From NCBI GenBank assembly GCA_964245825.1, contig CAXTNT010000009.1:1-64000 (forward strand): a stretch of DNA of 64,000 nucleotides. Direction: 5' to 3'. Numbering within the stretch: position 1 is the stretch's first letter; every line of letters starts with the position of its first letter. This document shows positions 21,265 to 31,300 of the stretch, piece by piece. The notes beneath the pieces were generated by a model that worked only from the letters and a program-made list of their open reading frames with translations, was not told the DNA's origin and did not search any database. A program made the position numbers and the translations under genes. Origin of the DNA: CAJCIY01 sp964245825. GTDB lineage: Bacteria; Actinomycetota; Actinomycetes; Mycobacteriales; CAJCIY01.

Positions 21265-22325
21265 GTGACCTCCGTCCAGGCCGCGAGGAAGGCGGCGCAC
21301 TCCTCGCTCGTCCCCACCGTCACCCGCAGGTGGCCGGGGATGCCCACGTCGCGGACCAGCACGCCCCGGGCGAGCAGCGCGCGGAAGGTCCCCGCCGCGT
21401 CGGCGAGGCCGCCCACCAGCAGGAAGTTCGCGTCGCTCGGGTGCACGAGCCACCCCCGCGAGGCCAGGTCCTTCGCCAGCAGGTCTCGGTCGGCCACCAC
21501 CTGCGCCACGGTCGCGAGCGTGTCGCCGGCGTGCCGGAGTGCGGCCAGTGCCGCGGCCTGCGTCGTCGCCGAGAGGTGGTACGGCAGCCGTACCAGCTGC
21601 AGGGCCTCGACCACCGCAGGCGACGCGGCGAGGTAGCCAACCCGGCCGCCGGCGAGGGCGAAGGCCTTGCTCATTGTCCGTGACACGACCAGGCGGGGGA
21701 AGCGCGGCAGCAGCGACAGCGCCGACTGGGCGGTGGAGAACTCGGCGTAGGCCTCGTCGACCACGACGATCCCGTCGCTCGCCGCGCAGACCGCGGCGAT
21801 CACGTCGAGGTCCAGCCCGGTTCCGGTCGGGTTGTTGGGCCGGGCCAGCAGCACCACGGTCGGCCGGTGGCGCCGGACGGCCTCGACGGCCCGCTCGGTC
21901 CCGAGGGTGAAGTCCGGCGCCCGTGGCTCGGTGACCCAGGCGGTGCCGGTGAGCCGGGCGTAGTCGGGATACATCGAGTAGGACGGGGTGAAGGTCAGCG
22001 CCGTCCGCCCCTGGCCCCCGAAGGCCTGCAGCAGCTGGGTGATCGCCTCGTTGGACCCGTTCGCCGCCCACACTCGGGCGGCGTCGAGGTCGTGGCCGAG
22101 GTAGCGGGCCAACGCCCCCCGCAGCTCGAGCGCGTCCCGGTCGGGGTAGCGGTTCAGGCCGCGGGCGGCGGCCGCGACCGAGGCGGCCAGGTCCTCGACC
22201 AGGGCCGCAGACGGAGGGTACGGGTTCTCGTTCACGTTGAGCCGCACCGGCACGTCGAGCTGCGGGGCGCCGTAGGGCACCCGACCGCGCAGCTCGGGGC
22301 GCAGCGGCAGGTCCGCGAGGCTCAC
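21261..22325 (-). CDS. hisC: Histidinol-phosphate aminotransferase
   Basis: HisC transaminates imidazole acetol phosphate with glutamate. The 354-residue fold-type I enzyme has LNVNENPYPPS, GSNEAITQLLQAF, ARPNNPTGT, VVDEAYAEF and the PLP lysine near residue 220 in SRTMSKAFALAGGRVGY. The GTG start overlaps the hisD stop. Confidence 0.97.
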
Positions 22326-23614
22326 GGCCGGAACCGGAGACGCACCGCGTCACCGTGCGCGCGCAGGTCCTCCGCCGCGGACAGCGCCTCGATGTGCGGC
22401 GCGACGGCTGCCAGCGCGTCCCGCGAGTAGTCCACGACGTGGATCGCCCGCAGGTACGCGTCGACGGTCAGGCCACCGCTGTGCCGGGCGGAGCCGCCGG
22501 TGGGCAGCACGTGGTTGGAGCCGGCGACGTAGTCGCCGAGCGGGACCGGGGAGTGCGGCCCGACGAAGATCGCCCCGGCGTGCCGCACCCGCGCGGCCAC
22601 CTCGGCCGCCGCCGCCGTCTGGATCTCGAGGTGCTCCGCGGCCCAGGTGTCCACCACGGTGAGCCCGTCCTCGAGGGAACCGACCAGCACCGTCGCGGAC
22701 TGGCCGGCGAGCGCGGCCTCGACGACCTCGCGCTTGTGGGTGGCGGGCACCTGCTTGCCGAGCTCGACGTCGACGGCGTCGGCCAGCTCGCGGCTGGTCG
22801 TGACCAGCAGGCAGGCGGCGAGGACATCGTGCTCGGCCTGGGCGATGAGGTCGGCGGCGACCCACGCGGCGTCGGCGGTCTCGTCGGCGAGGATCGCGAC
22901 CTCGGTGGGGCCGGCCTCCGCGTCGATGCCCACGACCCCGCGCAGGGCGCGTTTGGCCGCCGTGACCCAGACGTTGCCCGGTCCCGTGACGACGTCGACG
23001 CGCGGGCAGCTCTCCGTCCCGTACGCCAGCATCGCCACGGCCTGGGCGCCACCGGCCCGATAGACCTCGTCGACACCCAGCAGCGCGCAGGCGGCGAGGA
23101 CCACCGGATGCACCTCCGCGCCGAAGGCCTGCTGCGGTGGGCTGGTCACCGCGATGGAGCCGACCCCCGCGACCTGCGCGGGGACGACGTTCATCACGAC
23201 CGAGGAGGGATAGACGTAGCGCCCGCCCGGCACGTACAGCCCGACCCGGTCCACCGGCACGTACCGCTCGGTGACCGTCCCGCCGGGCACGACCTCGGTG
23301 GTGTGCGGCGGACGCAGCTGCGCGGTGTGCACCCGGCGCGCGTGCCGGATGGCCGCCTCCAGCGCCGCCCGCACGGCCGGGTCCAGCGCCGCCAGCGCCG
23401 CAGCCAGCACGCTGGCCGGCACCCGCAGCTCGCCGACCGTCACCCGGTCGAAGCGGGCGGTTGCCGCGCGCACGGCGCTGTCCCCGCGGGCCTGGACGTC
23501 GGCCAGGACCGGGGTGATGTCCGCGGTGGCACTCTCGACGTCCAGCTCGGCCCGGGGCAGCACGCCACGCAGGTCCGCGGGCAGGCCGGCCGTCAGGTCG
23601 AGGCGGGTGAGCAC
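22322..23614 (-). CDS. hisD: Histidinol dehydrogenase
   Basis: HisD oxidises histidinol to histidine in two NAD-dependent steps. It is 430 residues. Family blocks: VPGGRYVYPSSVVMNVVPA, GGAQAVAMLAYGT, VVTGPGNVWVTAAKR, EAGPTEVAILAD, AEHDVLAACLLVT and NHVLPTGGSARHSGG with the metal-binding residues. First gene of the his run. The GTG is 7 nt after a TACCCT -10 hexamer and has no ribosome site, so the message is probably leaderless. Confidence 0.97.
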   Translation of the reverse strand: MLTRLDLTAGLPADLRGVLPRAELDVESATADITPVLADVQARGDSAVRAATARFDRVTVGELRVPASVLAAALAALDPAVRAALEAAIRHARRVHTAQLRPPHTTEVVPGGTVTERYVPVDRVGLYVPGGRYVYPSSVVMNVVPAQVAGVGSIAVTSPPQQAFGAEVHPVVLAACALLGVDEVYRAGGAQAVAMLAYGTESCPRVDVVTGPGNVWVTAAKRALRGVVGIDAEAGPTEVAILADETADAAWVAADLIAQAEHDVLAACLLVTTSRELADAVDVELGKQVPATHKREVVEAALAGQSATVLVGSLEDGLTVVDTWAAEHLEIQTAAAAEVAARVRHAGAIFVGPHSPVPLGDYVAGSNHVLPTGGSARHSGGLTVDAYLRAIHVVDYSRDALAAVAPHIEALSAAEDLRAHGDAVRLRFRP

Positions 23615-23621
23615 ACGGTCA

Positions 23622-23627
23622 AGGGTA
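23622..23627 (-). promoter_or_regulatory. Candidate leaderless promoter of the his operon (-10 element)
   Basis: TACCCT on the minus strand lies 7 nt before the hisD GTG. The opposing LON-gene -10 (23645-23650) sits exactly 17 nt away, at the place a -35 would occupy, so the two polymerases would compete. Confidence 0.5.
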
Positions 23628-23644
23628 CCGACGCGCCCGGCCGC

Positions 23645-23650
23645 TAACCT
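23645..23650 (+). promoter_or_regulatory. Candidate leaderless promoter of the LON-domain gene (-10 element)
   Basis: TAACCT lies 6 nt before the ATG at 23657, with no Shine-Dalgarno between. It faces the hisD promoter with a 17-nt spacer. Confidence 0.5.
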
Positions 23651-23656
23651 CGGGTC

Positions 23657-24349
23657 ATGGCCGCGGGCGAACGCGTCACGATCCCGCTGTTCCCGCTGGG
23701 CAGCGTGCTGTTCCCCGGCCTGCTGCTGCCGTTGAACATCTTCGAGGGGCGTTATCGGGCGCTCGTGCGCGACCTGCTGGCCCTGCCCCCGGACACCCCG
23801 GCGCGGTTCGGCGTGCTGGGCATCCGGCACGGGCGGGAGGTCGGCGCCGACAGCATCGAAGCGCTGTACGACGTCGGCACCACCGCGACGCTCAGCCAGG
23901 TCGCGGAGCAGCCCGACGGGCGCTACGAGGTGGTCACCGTCGGCACCGAGCGCTTCCGGCTGCTGGCGCTCGACCACTCCCGGGCGTACCTGCAGGGCGA
24001 GGTGGAGCTGCTCGGGGACCCGCTGTCGGACGGCGACGACGGCCTCGCGCTGGAGCGGGTGCCCGCGCTGTTGTCGGCGTACCGGACCTACCTGGACGTG
24101 CTGGGACGCAGTCGCGGGATGGCGATCGAGGTCCCGGACCTACCGGTCGACCCACCGCTGCTGTCCTGGCTGGTGGCGGCGACCGTGCTCGTCGACCTGT
24201 CGGTGCGCCAGCGGCTGCTCGAGGTCCCCGACGTCGCCGCGCGGCTGAGCGCCGAGACCACGCTGCTGCGCCAGGAGACCGCGCTGCTGCGGACCGTCGC
24301 GGCCGCCCCGGCGCCCGACCTCACCCGCGCGCCGCAGTCCCCGAACTGA
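23657..24349 (+). CDS. LON substrate-binding-domain protein
   Basis: A 230-residue protein consisting of a LON N-terminal (substrate-binding) domain with no ATPase or protease part. Motifs: IPLFPLGSVLFPGLLLPLNI, FEGRYRALVRDLLA, FGVLGIRHGREVG, and YEVVTVGTERFRLL. Stand-alone LON-domain proteins are common in actinobacteria; their role is uncertain, possibly protein binding. The ATG follows a candidate leaderless promoter shared with hisD. The 3' end overlaps the convergent gene at 24321 by 29 nt. Confidence 0.9.
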   Translation: MAAGERVTIPLFPLGSVLFPGLLLPLNIFEGRYRALVRDLLALPPDTPARFGVLGIRHGREVGADSIEALYDVGTTATLSQVAEQPDGRYEVVTVGTERFRLLALDHSRAYLQGEVELLGDPLSDGDDGLALERVPALLSAYRTYLDVLGRSRGMAIEVPDLPVDPPLLSWLVAATVLVDLSVRQRLLEVPDVAARLSAETTLLRQETALLRTVAAAPAPDLTRAPQSPN

Positions 24350-24851
24350 GCCGCTGGCGCAGCAGGTACGGCACGTTGCCGGCCAGGAAGACCAGCAGGG
24401 CGACCAGCGGCAGGGCCACGAAGTCGACGTGGCCCCCCACGTACGGTCGCAGCGAGATGACCGTCGAGTTGACGTCCGTCCGGGGGACCGCGGCGTAGCC
24501 CGGCGCGAGCACGAGGTGGTCGACCGCCATCGCGACCACCCCGGCGACCAGGCCGCCGACGAGCAGCCCGAGCACCGTGCCGAGCGCCGCGGTGCGCCGG
24601 CCCGCCAGCGCGAGCAGGCCGACGAGCAGGCCGGCCCCTGCCAGGACGGCGAGCATCACGCCGTCGCCGGCGAGCCGGGCCGGGTCGTACTCGGCGCTCG
24701 GGGTGAAGAACAGCCGGCTGAAGTCCGGCGGCCCCAGCAGGTACTGCGCGAGGCGCGGGGTGAGCGCCGCCGACAGCAGCCCGAGCGGCGTGCCGAGGAG
24801 GGCGACGAGCACCGTCACCCACGACGCCCGAGCCAGGTCGCCGACGGTCAT
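24321..24851 (-). CDS. Membrane protein, possibly DUF2567-like
   Basis: A 176-residue membrane protein with about four helices: VTVLVALLGTPLGLLSAALTP, LAVLAGAGLLVGLLAL, VLGLLVGGLVAGVVAMAV and a final VALPLVALLVFLAGNVPYLL. Between the first two helices lies a soluble YLLGPPDFSRLFFTPSAEYD segment. Layout and size are like actinobacterial DUF2567 proteins, but I am not sure of the family. The ATG at 24851 overlaps the permease stop (ATGA); an ATG 9 nt upstream is possible. It is likely co-translated with the ABC permease. Its end overlaps the convergent LON-domain gene by 29 nt. Confidence 0.7.
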   Translation of the reverse strand: MTVGDLARASWVTVLVALLGTPLGLLSAALTPRLAQYLLGPPDFSRLFFTPSAEYDPARLAGDGVMLAVLAGAGLLVGLLALAGRRTAALGTVLGLLVGGLVAGVVAMAVDHLVLAPGYAAVPRTDVNSTVISLRPYVGGHVDFVALPLVALLVFLAGNVPYLLRQRLSSGTAARG

Positions 24852-25621
24852 CGCACGCATCGGCGGAAGACCGCACCCGCCAGCCCGAGGGTGGCGACCG
24901 CGACGGCGAGACAGACCAGCAGGTCGACCACCACACCCGTCCAGTCCACGTGGCGCTCGAACGTCGCGGCGAGGGCGTCGACGGCGTACGTGCTGGGCAC
25001 CGCTGCCCGGACGGCCCGCAGCACCAGCGGAAGCCGCCCGGCCGGGATCAGGCCGAGGAACAGCACGGCGCTCATCCCGAGCTGGCCGGCGACGGTGGCG
25101 AGCTCCGCGCGGGGCGCCAGCAGACCGAGCAGCGCGCCGAGCCCGGCGAGCGAGGCCCCCGCCAGCGGCAGCACCGCCGCCAGGATCCACAGCCGTCCGT
25201 ACGGCAGTCCGAACAGCGCGGAGCCGACCACCGCGGTGGCGACCGCGCCGGGCACCATCAGCGTCGCGTACGAGCCGGCGGCGCCCAGCGCGACCGCCGG
25301 TCCGGGCACGTCGAGCGCGGCGTAGTGGTCCAGGCCGCCTTCGGCCCGCAGTGCGCCGAAGCGCTGGGCCAACAGGTTGAGGCAGACGAAGGCGGCCACC
25401 AGGACGGTGGCGCCGCTGACGACCTGGCGGCCGGTCAGCGCGTCGTGGTGCGCCACCACGCCGCGCAGCAGCAGCAGGATTCCGATGCTCTGGAACGCCG
25501 CCACCAACAGCAGCGGCACCCGGGCCACCCGGGCCCGGGCGATCTGCCCGGCGTACACGGCGCCGGTGGCCGCCAGCAGCGACGGCCGGGTGCCGAGCCG
25601 CAGGTCCGGCGCGGCGGTCAC
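24848..25621 (-). CDS. ABC-2 type transporter permease
   Basis: A 257-residue permease with six hydrophobic helices, no signal peptide and no ATPase motif. It directly follows an ABC ATPase, with GTG overlapping that gene's stop (GTGA). Helix order and the pair FGALRAEGGLDHYAALDVPG then MVPGAVATAVVGSALFG are typical of ABC-2 permeases. It probably forms a half-transporter dimer with the ATPase and perhaps the membrane protein after it. Substrate unknown. Confidence 0.85.
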   Translation of the reverse strand: MTAAPDLRLGTRPSLLAATGAVYAGQIARARVARVPLLLVAAFQSIGILLLLRGVVAHHDALTGRQVVSGATVLVAAFVCLNLLAQRFGALRAEGGLDHYAALDVPGPAVALGAAGSYATLMVPGAVATAVVGSALFGLPYGRLWILAAVLPLAGASLAGLGALLGLLAPRAELATVAGQLGMSAVLFLGLIPAGRLPLVLRAVRAAVPSTYAVDALAATFERHVDWTGVVVDLLVCLAVAVATLGLAGAVFRRCVR

Positions 25622-26568
25622 ACCCGCTCCAGGTCGGGCGCCGCTGCGCCCAGCTGCAGGTACACGTCCTCCAGGCTCGGCGTCGCGAGGGTGAAGTCGT
25701 CGAGGGCGGCGAGCGCGTCCCCGGCGGTGATCGCCGCGAGCGCGGCCCGGGCGTCGACGGCCGCCAGTCGGACCGACCACCGGCGGCCCGTCACGGTCGC
25801 CAACTCGGCGAGCCGGGCGACCGCGAGGTCGGCCAGCGGCGGTGCACCGCGCCAGACCAGCTCGAGCCGGAGCACGTCGCCGAGCGCGGCCTTGAGCCGG
25901 CCCGGGGTGTCGCAGGCCAGCACCCGACCGTGGTCCAGGACGGCGACCCGGTCCAGCACCGTCTCGGCCTCCAGCACGTTGTGGGTCACCAGCACGACGC
26001 TGGTCCCGCGCTCGGCCCGGCGCCGCTCGATCGCGCCCCACACGGCCCGGCGCGCCACCGGGTCGAGCCCGGTCGTCGGTTCGTCCAGCACCAGCACCGG
26101 CCGGTCGCCGGCCAGGACCGTCGCGAAGGCGGCGAGCCGGCGCTGACCGCCCGACAGCTGCCCCAGCGTCCGGTCCGCGACCGCGCCGAGGGCGAGTTCC
26201 TCCAGGAGTGCCGCGGCGGCGGCCCGGGCGCCCTCCCGGCCCAGTCCGCGCAGGACCGCGGTGGTCTCGATGGCCCGTCGGACCGACAGGTCGGCCACCG
26301 CGAGGTCGGCCTGCGGGAGGTAGCCGACCGCCGCGGCGACCAGCCGCCGCTCCAGCGGCCGGCCGAACAAGGTGATCGTCCCCGCGTCGGGCCGCAGCAG
26401 GGCGACGAGCTGGCGGACCAGGGTCGTCTTGCCCGCCCCGTTGGGACCGAGCAACCCGAACACCTCCGCGGCGTGGGCGGTCAGGTCGAGCCGGTCGTTG
26501 GCCAGCACGCGCTCGCCGCGGCGACCGCCGTACCGGCGGGTCAGGCCGGTCACGGCGAAGCTGTCCAT
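25618..26568 (-). CDS. ABC transporter ATP-binding protein
   Basis: A 316-residue ATPase of the drug/lipid exporter type. Walker A is GPNGAGKTT (41-49), signature QLSGGQRR near 140, Walker B VLVLDEPTTGLD near 160, and the switch His in LVTHNV. The C-terminal region past residue 220 (about 95 residues, LRLELVWRG onward, ending with SLEDVYLQL) is the extension typical of ABC-2 ATPases. First gene of the three-gene transporter unit. A TACCCT hexamer lies 9 nt before the ATG. Confidence 0.93.
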   Translation of the reverse strand: MDSFAVTGLTRRYGGRRGERVLANDRLDLTAHAAEVFGLLGPNGAGKTTLVRQLVALLRPDAGTITLFGRPLERRLVAAAVGYLPQADLAVADLSVRRAIETTAVLRGLGREGARAAAAALLEELALGAVADRTLGQLSGGQRRLAAFATVLAGDRPVLVLDEPTTGLDPVARRAVWGAIERRRAERGTSVVLVTHNVLEAETVLDRVAVLDHGRVLACDTPGRLKAALGDVLRLELVWRGAPPLADLAVARLAELATVTGRRWSVRLAAVDARAALAAITAGDALAALDDFTLATPSLEDVYLQLGAAAPDLERV

Positions 26569-26577
26569 CAGACGGTC

Positions 26578-26583
26578 AGGGTA
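26578..26583 (-). promoter_or_regulatory. Candidate -10 of the ABC-2 transporter operon
   Basis: TACCCT on the minus strand is 9 nt from the ATG at 26568; the expected transcription start is 2-3 nt from the start codon, so the leader would be absent or nearly so. Position is the only evidence. Confidence 0.35.
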
Positions 26584-26597
26584 CGGGGCCGGGCCGA

Positions 26598-27731
26598 TCA
26601 GGGCTCCAGCAGACGACCGGCGGCGAGCACCGCGCGGGGTCGGCGCCAGGCGGCCGGCTCGACGAGCGGGTCGGCGTCCAGCAGCACGATCCGCGCCGGC
26701 GCACCGACGCGGATCGTGCCGTCGCCGGCGCGCCCCGCGAACCCGGCGGCGCCGGCCGACCCGGCGGTCGCGGCAAGCAGCGCGCCGGCCCGGCCCAGAC
26801 CTGCGTCGGCGAGCCGGTCCAGCTCCCGCGGGTCGACGCCGGGGCGGGTGCCGCCGTTGCCGAGATCGGTGCCGTAGAGCAGCCGCACCCCGGCGGCGTG
26901 CAGGGCGGCGGCGTTGCGGCCCGCGCCACCACCGACCCCCCCGGCGTAGAAGGTCTGCAGGGTCGAGACCACGGCGATGCCGGCATCCGCCACCCGGTCG
27001 ACCAGGGCCGACGGAAGCGGCTCGACCGGGGTGTGGGCCAGCTCGTCGACACCGGCGTCCAGGGCCCGTTCGACCATCGCCACCGTCAGCGCGTGCGCGG
27101 TCACCGCCACCCCCGCCTCGTGCGCCGCGACCACCACCGCCCGCAACGCGGCCGGCGCCGGCACCGGCAGGCCGCCACCCGGCTCGAGCGCGATCTTGAT
27201 CAGGTCCACGCCGTCGGCGACCAGGTCGCGGACGGTCACCCGGGGGCGGTCGCCCAGGAAAGCGGCGAAGCCGGCCGCGCCCCAGCTGGTCGAGGGGTAG
27301 CCGCCCGCCGCCGTGAGCACCGGGCCGGCCGCCGTCACCTGGGGGGCGTCGGTCGCCTGCCAGCGACGGGCGTCGGCGGGCGGAGCACCCAGGTCGCGGA
27401 CGGCGACCAGGCCGCCTGCCAGCTCGAGCGACGGGCCACCGAACGCCAGGTGGACGTGTGCGTCCACGATGCCGGGGCCCACCCACGCGCCGCCCAGCAG
27501 CCGCACGCCCGCCGGCACGGCCAGCCCCGGGCCGGCCGCCGCGACGACCCCGTCGGGGCCGACGACGACGACCCCGTCGTACGCCTCGTTTCCGGTCCAG
27601 ACCCGGCCGGCGAAGGCGACGCCGCGGCCGAGAGCGCCGCCCCGGGCTGCGGGAGCGGTCCGGCGCAGCGCGAGCAGCGCGTACCCCCGCCGGAGCCCGC
27701 CGGCACAGCAGCGGCGGACGAGCCCCGGCAT
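26598..27731 (-). CDS. Amidohydrolase-superfamily metal hydrolase
   Basis: A 377-residue amidohydrolase with a split N/C-terminal beta sandwich and a TIM barrel. The metal set is complete: HxH (His92, His94 in VDAHVHLAFG), Lys179 (DLIKIALEPG; probably carboxylated), His213 (TAHALT), His233 (LAHTPVEPLP) and Asp289 (LYGTDLGNGG). This is the imidazolonepropionase/prolidase-like branch; the substrate is unknown. No signal peptide. It follows the DUF6308-like gene by 1 nt and lies 29 nt before the ABC ATPase. Confidence 0.88.
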   Translation of the reverse strand: MPGLVRRCCAGGLRRGYALLALRRTAPAARGGALGRGVAFAGRVWTGNEAYDGVVVVGPDGVVAAAGPGLAVPAGVRLLGGAWVGPGIVDAHVHLAFGGPSLELAGGLVAVRDLGAPPADARRWQATDAPQVTAAGPVLTAAGGYPSTSWGAAGFAAFLGDRPRVTVRDLVADGVDLIKIALEPGGGLPVPAPAALRAVVVAAHEAGVAVTAHALTVAMVERALDAGVDELAHTPVEPLPSALVDRVADAGIAVVSTLQTFYAGGVGGGAGRNAAALHAAGVRLLYGTDLGNGGTRPGVDPRELDRLADAGLGRAGALLAATAGSAGAAGFAGRAGDGTIRVGAPARIVLLDADPLVEPAAWRRPRAVLAAGRLLEP

Positions 27732-27732
27732 C

Positions 27733-28377
27733 TCAGATCGCGCTGCTCATCCAGACGATGATGTCGAGCACCCGCAGCGGTGTCAGGACTGGTCCCTCGG
27801 CCGGGGCGAGTGCGGCCAGGCCGGCGAACTCCTCGGCGTTCTCGCGCAGGTCCTCCTGGATGAGCGGGATGAGCATCTCCATGTACTCGCGGAAGGTCCG
27901 CTCCCCGCGGGGCGCGGGCGGCACCGCGGCCTCGCCGCGGTAGAAGTCGCGCACCCGCGAGTCGAACAGCGGGATCAGCGCGGGCCGCTTGCGGTGCAGG
28001 ACCTTGGCCAACAGCGAGCCCTTGACGTCGCGATCCTCGACGCTCGGGTCGTCGAGCGGGTCGTAGACCGCCGCAACGCTGGTGAGCAGGTCGGGACCGG
28101 CACCCATGATCGTGGCGTGCTGCGGCAGCTCGTCGAGGCCGCGTTGCAGCAACGGCATGAGGGAGGTCAGCGTCTTCATCCGGTCGAGTTCCACCGGCGC
28201 GCCCAGCAGGGACGGCGCGAGCAGGTCCCCGGTGCACAGCCGACTGGGGTCGCTGTTGGTCACGAGCCCGTCGTAGAAGGGGTAGGCGTAGCGCAACCCC
28301 CGTCGCCGCGGCCCGATGTACTCCTCCAGCAGCGACTCGGCGTCGAAGATCTCTCGGGTTCCGCGGGCCAGTCTCAC
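27733..28377 (-). CDS. DUF6308-like protein of unknown function
   Basis: A 214-residue soluble protein with EEYIGPRRRGLRYAYPFYDGL near the N-terminus, LCTGDLLAPSLLGAPV, a helical middle, the block HRKRPALIPLFDSRVRDFY and a helical end VLTPLRVLDIIVWMS. I recognise the overall pattern as DUF6308 but know of no established activity. The HRKRP...LFDSRVR stretch looks like an active or binding site in DNA-modification-associated families. The GTG overlaps the dnaE stop as GTGA, so it is translationally coupled to dnaE. Confidence 0.65.
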   Translation of the reverse strand: MRLARGTREIFDAESLLEEYIGPRRRGLRYAYPFYDGLVTNSDPSRLCTGDLLAPSLLGAPVELDRMKTLTSLMPLLQRGLDELPQHATIMGAGPDLLTSVAAVYDPLDDPSVEDRDVKGSLLAKVLHRKRPALIPLFDSRVRDFYRGEAAVPPAPRGERTFREYMEMLIPLIQEDLRENAEEFAGLAALAPAEGPVLTPLRVLDIIVWMSSAI

Positions 28378-31300
28378 GCGGACGATCCTGCCAGGCCGGC
28401 AGGCACGGCCAGGCAGCCAGGACCGAGCAGAGCCTTGAGGTCGGCCATCAGCGCCGGCCGCACCGCGACCCGCAGGCCCTCGTCGAGGCGCAGGACGGTC
28501 GTCCGGGTGCCGTTGGTCAGGTGCAGGTGGATCTCGGTGGTGCCCGGGTGCGCGCCCAGGATCTCCTTGAGCCGGTCGACCAGCGGCGGCGTGCAGCGCT
28601 GCGAGGAGACCGACACCGCGAGCGGGCCGGGCACACCCGCCGACAGGTCGGGCAGCGACAGATCCATGGCGATCAGGCGGGTGGTGTCCTCGCGCCGGTC
28701 GACCCGTCCCTTCACCAGCACGACGGCATCCTCGGCCAGCTGCGGACCGAGGAGGGCGTAGGTGTTGGGAAAGAAGAAGACCTCCACGCCGCCGTCGAGG
28801 TCCTCGAGCACGGCCGAGGCCCACGGCGCCCCGTTCTTGGTGACCTTGCGGGCGACGCCGGTGAGGATGCCGCCGACTGTCACGAGGGCGCCCTCGGCGA
28901 CCCCGTCGCCGAGCAGGGCCGACACCGGGTGGTCGCTGTGCTGGGCCAGCACGTGCCCGATCCCCGACAGCGGGTGGTCGGAGACGTACAGGCCCAGCAT
29001 CTCCCGCTCGTACGCCAGCAGCAGCGTCTTGTCCCACTCGTTGTCGGGGATGACCAGCGGCGGGAGCACCGCCTCGTCCTGCTGGCCCTCGTCGAACGCC
29101 CCGAACAGGTCGTACTGACCGGCCGCCTCCGCCTTCTTCGTGCCCAGGCAGGCGTCGATCGCCTCGGCGTGGACCGCGAACAGGCCCCGGCGGGTATGCC
29201 CCAGCGAGTCGAAGCCGCCGGCCTTGACCAGCGACTCCACGGTCTTCTTGGTGCAGACGGTCGCCTCCACCCGGCGCAGGAACTCAGGGAAGTCGGGGAA
29301 AGGTCCGCCGACCTCGCGGGTACGCACCAGAGAGGCGACCACGGCCGCGCCGACGTTGCGGATGGCCGACAGGCCGAAGCGGATGTCCGTGCCGCGCGGG
29401 GTGAAGTCGCCGGCGGACTCGTTGACGTCGGGCGCCAGCACCTTGATCCCCATCCGCCGGCATTCCGCGAGGTAGATAGCGCTCTTGTCCTTGTCGTCGC
29501 CGACACTGGTCAGAAGCGCCGCCATGTACTCGGCCGGATAGTTCGCCTTCAGGTAGGCGGTCCAGTAGCTGACCAGTCCGTACCCGGCGGTGTGCGACTT
29601 GTTGAAGGCATAGTCGGAGAAGGGCACCAGGATGTCCCAGAGGGTCTTGATCGCGCCCTCGGAGTAGCCGCGCGCGCGCATCCCCTCGGAGAACGGGACG
29701 TATTCCTTGTCGAGGATCTCCTTCTTCTTCTTGCCCATCGCCCGACGCAGCAGGTCGGCCGCGCCGAGCGAATAACCGGCGACCTTCTGCGCGATCGCCA
29801 TGACCTGCTCCTGGTAGACGACCAGGCCGTAGGTCTCGTCCAGGATCTCGGCGAGCGGCTCGGCCAGCTCGGGGTGGATGGCGCTGCGCGGCTTGCGCCC
29901 GTTCTTGCGATCGGCGAAGTCGTTGTGGGCGTTGGCTGCCATCGGGCCGGGCCGATAGAGGGCGTTGACGGCCGAGATGTCCTCGAAGGTGGTCGGCGCC
30001 ATCGACCGCAGCAGGGCCCGCATGGGGCCGCCGTCGAGCTGGAAGACACCGAGCGTGTCGCCGCGCGCCAGCAGTCGGTAGGTCTCGGCGTCGTCGAGCC
30101 CGAGGTCCTCGAGCACGACGGTCTGGTCCCGGTTGGCCCGGATGTTGTCGAGACAGGTGTCGAGGACGGAGAGGTTCCGCAGGCCCAGGAAGTCCATCTT
30201 GAGCAGGCCGAGGCTCTCGCAGGCGCCCATGTCGAACTGGGTGATGATCGCGCCGTCCTGCTCGCGGCGCTGGATCGGGATGACGTCGAGCAGCGGCTCG
30301 CGCGACAGGATGACCCCGGCGGCGTGGACGCCCCACTGCCGCTTGAGCCCCTCCAGGCCGAGCGCCGTGTCCAGCACGGCCTTGGCGTCCGCATCCGACT
30401 CGTAGAGGGCACGCAGCTCGCCCGCCTCGCCGAACCGCTTGTGCGCCGGGTCGAACATCCCCGCGAGCGGGATGTCCTTGCCCATCACCGGCGGCGGCAT
30501 CGCCTTGACGATCCGCTCGCCCACGGCGAAGGGATGGCCGAGCACGCGGGCCGAGTCCTTGACGGCCTGCTTGGCCTTGATCGTCCCGTAGGTGATGATC
30601 TGCGCGACCCGCTCCTCGCCGTACTTCTCGGTCGCGTAGCGGATCATGTCGCCGCGGCGGCGGTCGTCGATGTCGAGATCGACGTCGGGCATCGAGACCC
30701 GCTCCGGGTTGAGGAACCGCTCGAACAGCAGCTTGTGGTGGATCGGGTCGAGGTCGGTGATGCCGAGCACCCAGGCGACGACCGACCCGGTGGCGGAGCC
30801 CCGGCCCGGACCCACCCGGATCCCCGTGCGCCTGGCGTGCTGGACGAGGTCGGCGACGACGAGGAAGTAGCCGGGGAAGCCCATCTGGCCGATGACGGTG
30901 AGCTCGTAGCGGGCGCGCGCGCGGTAGGCCTCGGGTGCGCCGGCCGGGAAGCGTGTCGCCATGCCCCGCTCGACCTCGGCCTCGAGCCAGGACCGCTCGT
31001 CGTGCCCGGCGGGCACCGGGAAGCGCGGCATCAGGTCCGCACCCTCGGTGAAGGACATCTCGCACCGCTCGGCGATGGCGAGGGTGTTGTCACACGCCAC
31101 CGGTAGCTCGGCCCAGACGCGGCGCATCTCGGCCGGGCTCTTGAGGTAGAAGTCGGAGCCGTCGAGCTTGAAGCGCTTGGGGTCGGCGAGCGTCTTGCCC
31201 GACTGCACGCACAGCAGCACCTCGTGCGCCCGGGCGTCCGCCGCCGCCGTGTAGTGCAGGTCGTTGGTGGCCACCAGCGGCAGTTGCAGGTCGCGCGCGA

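Noticed and set aside
28521..31106. 861-codon plus-strand frame antisense to dnaE
   Set aside because: Shadow frame; repetitive Arg/Val/Asp/Gly composition and no motif.
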